A DNA stretch of 10,681 nt, taken from contig CAJLLX010000065.1 of the NCBI GenBank assembly GCA_905207535.1, forward strand, positions 1 to 10,681, read 5' to 3'. Position 1 is the stretch's first letter; each line of letters opens with the position of its first letter. The notes beneath the pieces were generated by a model. It did not search any database. It worked only from the letters and a program-made list of their open reading frames with translations, and had not been told where the DNA came from. Position numbers and translations under genes: made by a program. This DNA comes from an uncultured Muribaculaceae bacterium. GTDB taxonomy: Bacteria; Bacteroidota; Bacteroidia; Bacteroidales; Muribaculaceae. Positions 7,672 through 10,681 of the stretch are shown piece after piece.

Positions 7672-7683
7672 TTGGTTTGTGTG

Positions 7684-7716
7684 GTTCGTTCGGTTCGTTT
7701 CCCCTTCCCGCTCCGG
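7684..7716 (-). repeat. Purine-rich leader element, copy before ftsW
   Basis: This part of the 63-bp murD-ftsW spacer shares the exact 11-mer ACCGAACGAAC (7694-7684, transcript strand) and the preceding CCGGAG, GGGAA and A-rich blocks with the murG-murC spacer at 5184-5212. Here the element is about 28 bp further from the start codon than in the murC copy, and a separate Shine-Dalgarno-like site lies between. Function is unknown. Confidence 0.55.
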
Positions 7717-7718
7717 CG

Positions 7719-9092
7719 TCAGAGCTCTTTCTTCTTCAGCTGGCGCACTGCAGTCTTAAATTTCGTGCCTCGGTCCTCGTAGCCGAAGAAGAGGTCGAAA
7801 CTTGCGCAGCAGGGGCTGAGCAGCACAGTGTCGCCGCTCTTGGCTATGTCGCGGCAGGCAGCCACGCAGTCGGCCAGCGAGTGGGTGTCGACAAGTGTCT
7901 CCACTTTTCCGGCGAAAAAGTCCATGATCTTGGCGTTGTCCTTGCCCATGGCCACGATGGCTTTCACTCTCTCGTTGACCAGCGGCAGGATCTCGTTGTA
8001 GTCGTTGCCTTTGTCTTTGCCGCCGAGGATCAGCACTGTGTGCTTCCCTTCGGGCATCGACTCGAGGGCATACCAGCACGAGTTGACGTTGGTGGCCTTG
8101 GAGTCGTTGATCCAGCGGGCGCCCCCGATGGTCTCCACATGCTCCAGGCGGTGCTCCACACCCTCGAAGTCGCTCAGTGCGCGGCGGATATCCTCTTTCT
8201 TGACGTCGAGGATGGCGGCGCTCAGTCCGGCGGCCATGGAGTTGAGCATATTGTGCATGCCGCGCAGGGCCAGCTGCGTGCGGGGCATCTCCAGATTCAC
8301 CTTTCCGGCTTCGAGGCAGAGGTTGCCGCTGTCGTCGAGCCACGCGGCGGAGTCGTCACGGCGCTTCTCGGCGAAGGGGTAGCGGCGTGCCTCGGTGGTG
8401 ACGCTTTCGAGCTGCTTGGTGATCACGGGATCCTCCTCCCAGTAGACGAAGGCATCCTCGGGGGTGAGGTTGCGGAGTATGCGGAATTTTGCGTTGATAT
8501 AGTTCTGCATCTTATATTCGTAGCGGTCGAGGTGGTCGGGGGTGATGTTCATCAGCACGGCCACATTGGCGCGGAAATCATACATATTCTCGAGCTGGAA
8601 CGAGCTGAGCTCCACCACATACACGTCGTGATGGTCCTCGGCCACCTGCCATGCCAGCGAGCGGCCCACGTTGCCGGCCAGACCCACATTCACTCCCGCT
8701 TCGCGCAGGATATGGTAGATGAGCATGGTGGTAGTGGTCTTGCCGTTCGAGCCGGTGATGCACACCATGCGTGCGTCGCTGTAGCGCCCTGCCAGCTCTA
8801 TCTCGCTGATCACGGGGATACCTTTGGCCACAATCTGCTGCACCATAGGTGCCGTGGGGGGCACGCCGGGCGATTTCACCACCTCGTCGGCGTTGAGTAT
8901 CAGTTCGGGGGTGTGTCCTCCCTGCTCGTAGGGTATGCCGTAGCGGTCGAGAGCCTCGAGATAGCGGGGCGGTATCTTGCCGTTGTCGCTCAGAAACACG
9001 TCCATCCCCTTTACTTTTCCCAATACGGCGGCTCCGATGCCGCTCTCGCCTCCGCCAAGTATCACGAGGCGCTTTTTCGATGTTTCGTTCAT
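7719..9092 (-). CDS. murD: UDP-N-acetylmuramoylalanine--D-glutamate ligase MurD
   Basis: MurD is the cytoplasmic ATP-dependent ligase that adds D-glutamate to UDP-MurNAc-L-Ala, the second step of stem-peptide synthesis. The 457-residue product has an N-terminal Rossmann motif ILGGGESGIGAA (11-22) and the P-loop GSNGKTTTT (114-122). The central domain contains ELSSFQLE (161-168) and NITPDHLDRY (182-191). The C-terminal domain has EHRLE (313-317), NDSKATN (329-335), GGKDKG (357-362) and LSPCCASFDLF (425-435). ELSSFQLE with NDSKATN identifies MurD among the Mur ligases. Length and domain order are normal. The ATG at 9092 is 68 bp after mraY with no evident Shine-Dalgarno site, and the protein begins a few residues before the first beta strand, as expected. 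Confidence 0.98.
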   Translation of the reverse strand: MNETSKKRLVILGGGESGIGAAVLGKVKGMDVFLSDNGKIPPRYLEALDRYGIPYEQGGHTPELILNADEVVKSPGVPPTAPMVQQIVAKGIPVISEIELAGRYSDARMVCITGSNGKTTTTMLIYHILREAGVNVGLAGNVGRSLAWQVAEDHHDVYVVELSSFQLENMYDFRANVAVLMNITPDHLDRYEYKMQNYINAKFRILRNLTPEDAFVYWEEDPVITKQLESVTTEARRYPFAEKRRDDSAAWLDDSGNLCLEAGKVNLEMPRTQLALRGMHNMLNSMAAGLSAAILDVKKEDIRRALSDFEGVEHRLEHVETIGGARWINDSKATNVNSCWYALESMPEGKHTVLILGGKDKGNDYNEILPLVNERVKAIVAMGKDNAKIMDFFAGKVETLVDTHSLADCVAACRDIAKSGDTVLLSPCCASFDLFFGYEDRGTKFKTAVRQLKKKEL

Positions 9093-9160
9093 CGTCGTAT
9101 ATCTCTTATGTCGTCTTGTTGCTATATGTTATTGTCAATCAGTGCGATTGGCTGTCGATA

Positions 9161-10426
9161 TTATCTGATTTTGAGTGTCACGAAGGTTATCACTGCCAGG
9201 AAGATGCCCACGATCCAGAAGCGGGTCACGATCTTCGACTCCGGGATGGCTGCCAAAGGCTTCTGTATCAGCGCTTCGATGCCGGCGTTGCCCGGTTTCT
9301 GGAAGTGGTGGTGCAGCGGTGTCATCTTGAAGATGCGCTTGCCCGTGCCGGTGCGCTTTTTGGTCCACTTGAAGTAGGCCACCTGCATCATCACCGACAC
9401 ATCCTCCACAAAGAAGATGGCGCAGAGCACCGGTATCAGCAATTCCTTGTGTATCAGGATGGCGAGCACGGCTATGATGCCGCCGATGGTGAGCGAGCCG
9501 GTGTCGCCCATGAATACCTGCGCGGGGTAGGCGTTGTACCACAGGAAGCCCACAAGAGCGCCGATAAATGCGGCGCAGAACACCACAAGCTCCTCACTGC
9601 CGGGGATATACATGATGTTGAGGTAGCTCGAGTAGATCACCGACGACCCTAAGTAGGCCATGATGGCCAGCGCCACCGCTATGATGGCCGAGCACCCCGT
9701 GGCCAGGCCGTCGAGCCCGTCGGTGAGGTTGGCGCCGTTGGAGGTGGCGGTGATCACGAATATCGTGATGATGATGAAGAGTATCCAGCCGCCGGTGCGG
9801 GCGTGGTCGCCCATCCATTTGGTGAGCGAGGCGTAGTCGAAGTTGTTCTCCTTCACGAAGGGGATGGTGGTCTGGGTCGACTTGATGTTCTGGCTCTCGT
9901 AGATCACCTCCTCCACCTCGTTGGTGGTCACATTGGTCACCTCATGGTTCTGGCGGATGACGATGTCGGGGCTCAGCATCATGGTGAGGCCCACGATAAG
10001 GCCGAGGCCCACCTGCCCGACGATCTTGAATTTGCCGCTCATGCCGTCTTTGTTGTGGCGGTGGATCTTGAGGTAGTCGTCGGCAAATCCGAGCGCTCCC
10101 AGCCACACTGTGGCCACGAGCATCAGTATCATGTAGATGCTGCTTAAGTTGCTCACCAGCAGGCACGGAATGACGGTGGCCACGATGATGATGATACCTC
10201 CCATGGTGGGTGTGCCGGTCTTCTTCATCTGCCCTTCGAGGCCGAGATTGCGGATGATCTCACCCACCTGCATCTTCTGCAGGCGGTCGATGATCTTGCG
10301 GCCGAACACCATGGCGATGAAGAGCGACAGTATCAGCGCCGCCCCCGAGCGGAAGGTGATGTAGTCCATCAGTCGCGCTCCGGGCATCCCCGATTCCTCC
10401 AGATATTTGAATAGATAGTAAAACAC
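9161..10426 (-). CDS. mraY: Phospho-MurNAc-pentapeptide transferase MraY (GTG start)
   Basis: MraY is the integral membrane enzyme that transfers phospho-MurNAc-pentapeptide from UDP to undecaprenyl phosphate, making lipid I. The 421-residue product has many hydrophobic segments and the family motifs KKTGTPTMGG (68-77), ADDYLK (115-120, with the Asp pair 116-117), NLTDGLDGLA (233-242), NAYPAQVFMGDTGSL (298-312) and TPLHHHF (369-375). It is about 60 residues longer than the roughly 360-residue proteobacterial enzyme. Most of the extra lies in a polar stretch between residues about 153 and 211, a length I associate with Bacteroidota MraY. The start codon is GTG (10426-10424), chosen because FYYLFKYL and PGARL match the family N-terminus and the next Met (residue 14) would cut it off. 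murE ends 50 bp upstream. Confidence 0.97.
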   Translation of the reverse strand: MFYYLFKYLEESGMPGARLMDYITFRSGAALILSLFIAMVFGRKIIDRLQKMQVGEIIRNLGLEGQMKKTGTPTMGGIIIIVATVIPCLLVSNLSSIYMILMLVATVWLGALGFADDYLKIHRHNKDGMSGKFKIVGQVGLGLIVGLTMMLSPDIVIRQNHEVTNVTTNEVEEVIYESQNIKSTQTTIPFVKENNFDYASLTKWMGDHARTGGWILFIIITIFVITATSNGANLTDGLDGLATGCSAIIAVALAIMAYLGSSVIYSSYLNIMYIPGSEELVVFCAAFIGALVGFLWYNAYPAQVFMGDTGSLTIGGIIAVLAILIHKELLIPVLCAIFFVEDVSVMMQVAYFKWTKKRTGTGKRIFKMTPLHHHFQKPGNAGIEALIQKPLAAIPESKIVTRFWIVGIFLAVITFVTLKIR

Positions 10427-10476
10427 TTCCTTAGGTTTTGAGTTGTCTGTTTACTTTTCTGCGTCGTTGGTCTGCT

Positions 10477-10681
10477 TTATCTTGCGGCCAATGCTCTCAC
10501 TATCTCCTCGCGGTCGTCGAAATGGTGCTTCACTCCGCGCACTTCCTGATAGTCCTCGTGCCCCTTGCCGGCCACGAGCACCACATCGCCCTGCCCGGCC
10601 ATGGCTGCGGCGCGCTCTATGGCGGTGCGGCGGTCGGTGACGCTGATGCAGCGGGTGCTCAGCGCGGGGTCGTCGGCGATG
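10477..10681 (-). CDS. murE: UDP-MurNAc-tripeptide synthetase MurE (C-terminal 67 codons only)
   Basis: This is the 3' end of a minus-strand gene that enters from the right edge and stops at TAA (10479-10477). The 67 visible residues contain VTDRRTAIERA, then GDVVLVAGKGHEDYQEVRG and HHFDDREEIVRAL. GKGHE followed by DYQ is the C-terminal signature of MurE, the ligase that adds the third stem-peptide residue (meso-diaminopimelate or L-lysine) to UDP-MurNAc-L-Ala-D-Glu. The motif that decides between the two amino acids lies outside the window, so substrate is not settled here, although diaminopimelate would be expected in Bacteroidota. Position directly before mraY is the normal one in the dcw cluster. 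The first visible base belongs to an incomplete codon. Confidence 0.95.
   Translation of the reverse strand, partial: IADDPALSTRCISVTDRRTAIERAAAMAGQGDVVLVAGKGHEDYQEVRGVKHHFDDREEIVRALAAR

Noticed and set aside
7788..7820. MurD motif LSPCCASFDLF with Cys where many proteins have Ala
   Set aside because: I believe this variant is common in Bacteroidota MurD, so it is not an unusual residue change.
9136..9150. Inverted repeat CAATC/GATTG in the mraY-murD spacer
   Set aside because: Five-base arms with a five-base loop are common by chance, and there is no T-tract or known operator match.
7461..9377. A 638-codon open frame on the plus strand, opposite murD and parts of ftsW and mraY
   Set aside because: It spans three genes and their spacers, is rich in His, Val and Gly in the way typical of antisense frames of GC-rich genes, and shows no domain. 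It is a codon-bias shadow.

Overview
This window is most of a bacterial division and cell-wall (dcw) gene cluster, read entirely from the minus strand. In transcription order (right to left) it holds murE (3' end only), mraY, murD, ftsW, murG, murC, ftsQ, ftsA and ftsZ (C-terminus cut by the left edge). Every gene was recognised from family motifs in its translation. The spacers are 50, 68, 63, 13, 45, 100, 65 and 91 bp, no genes overlap, and no gene-free stretch exceeds about 100 bp. I see no RNA gene, mobile element, CRISPR array or integration site.

The organism is probably a member of Bacteroidota, most likely a fairly GC-rich Bacteroidales. The reasons are the gene order (murC directly followed by ftsQ, with no murB or ddl), the long 421-residue MraY, the Glu in place of Asp in the FtsA phosphate-1 motif, the MurD motif LSPCCASFDLF, and the scarcity of Shine-Dalgarno sequences. 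A gut lineage such as Muribaculaceae is a guess that the sequence alone cannot settle.

Layout: the right end (9161-10681) carries murE and mraY, that is, addition of the third stem-peptide residue and then transfer of the MurNAc-pentapeptide to undecaprenyl phosphate (lipid I). The middle (3833-9092) carries murD, ftsW, murG and murC: two Mur ligases, the septal SEDS glycosyltransferase and the lipid II synthase. The left end (1-3732) carries ftsQ, ftsA and ftsZ, the divisome scaffold, the membrane anchor and the ring-forming GTPase. Together they supply precursor and build the septum, presumably from one long polycistronic transcript with possible internal promoters.

The gene content is ordinary and I find no undescribed system. 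The unusual parts are in the spacers: a perfect eight-copy 7-bp tandem repeat between murC and ftsQ that supplies the murC stop codon, beside an AT-rich murC tail; a related purine-rich element in the spacers before ftsW and murC, with a weaker likeness before ftsA; and three spaced copies of GCTTCAG (transcript strand) in the ftsZ leader.
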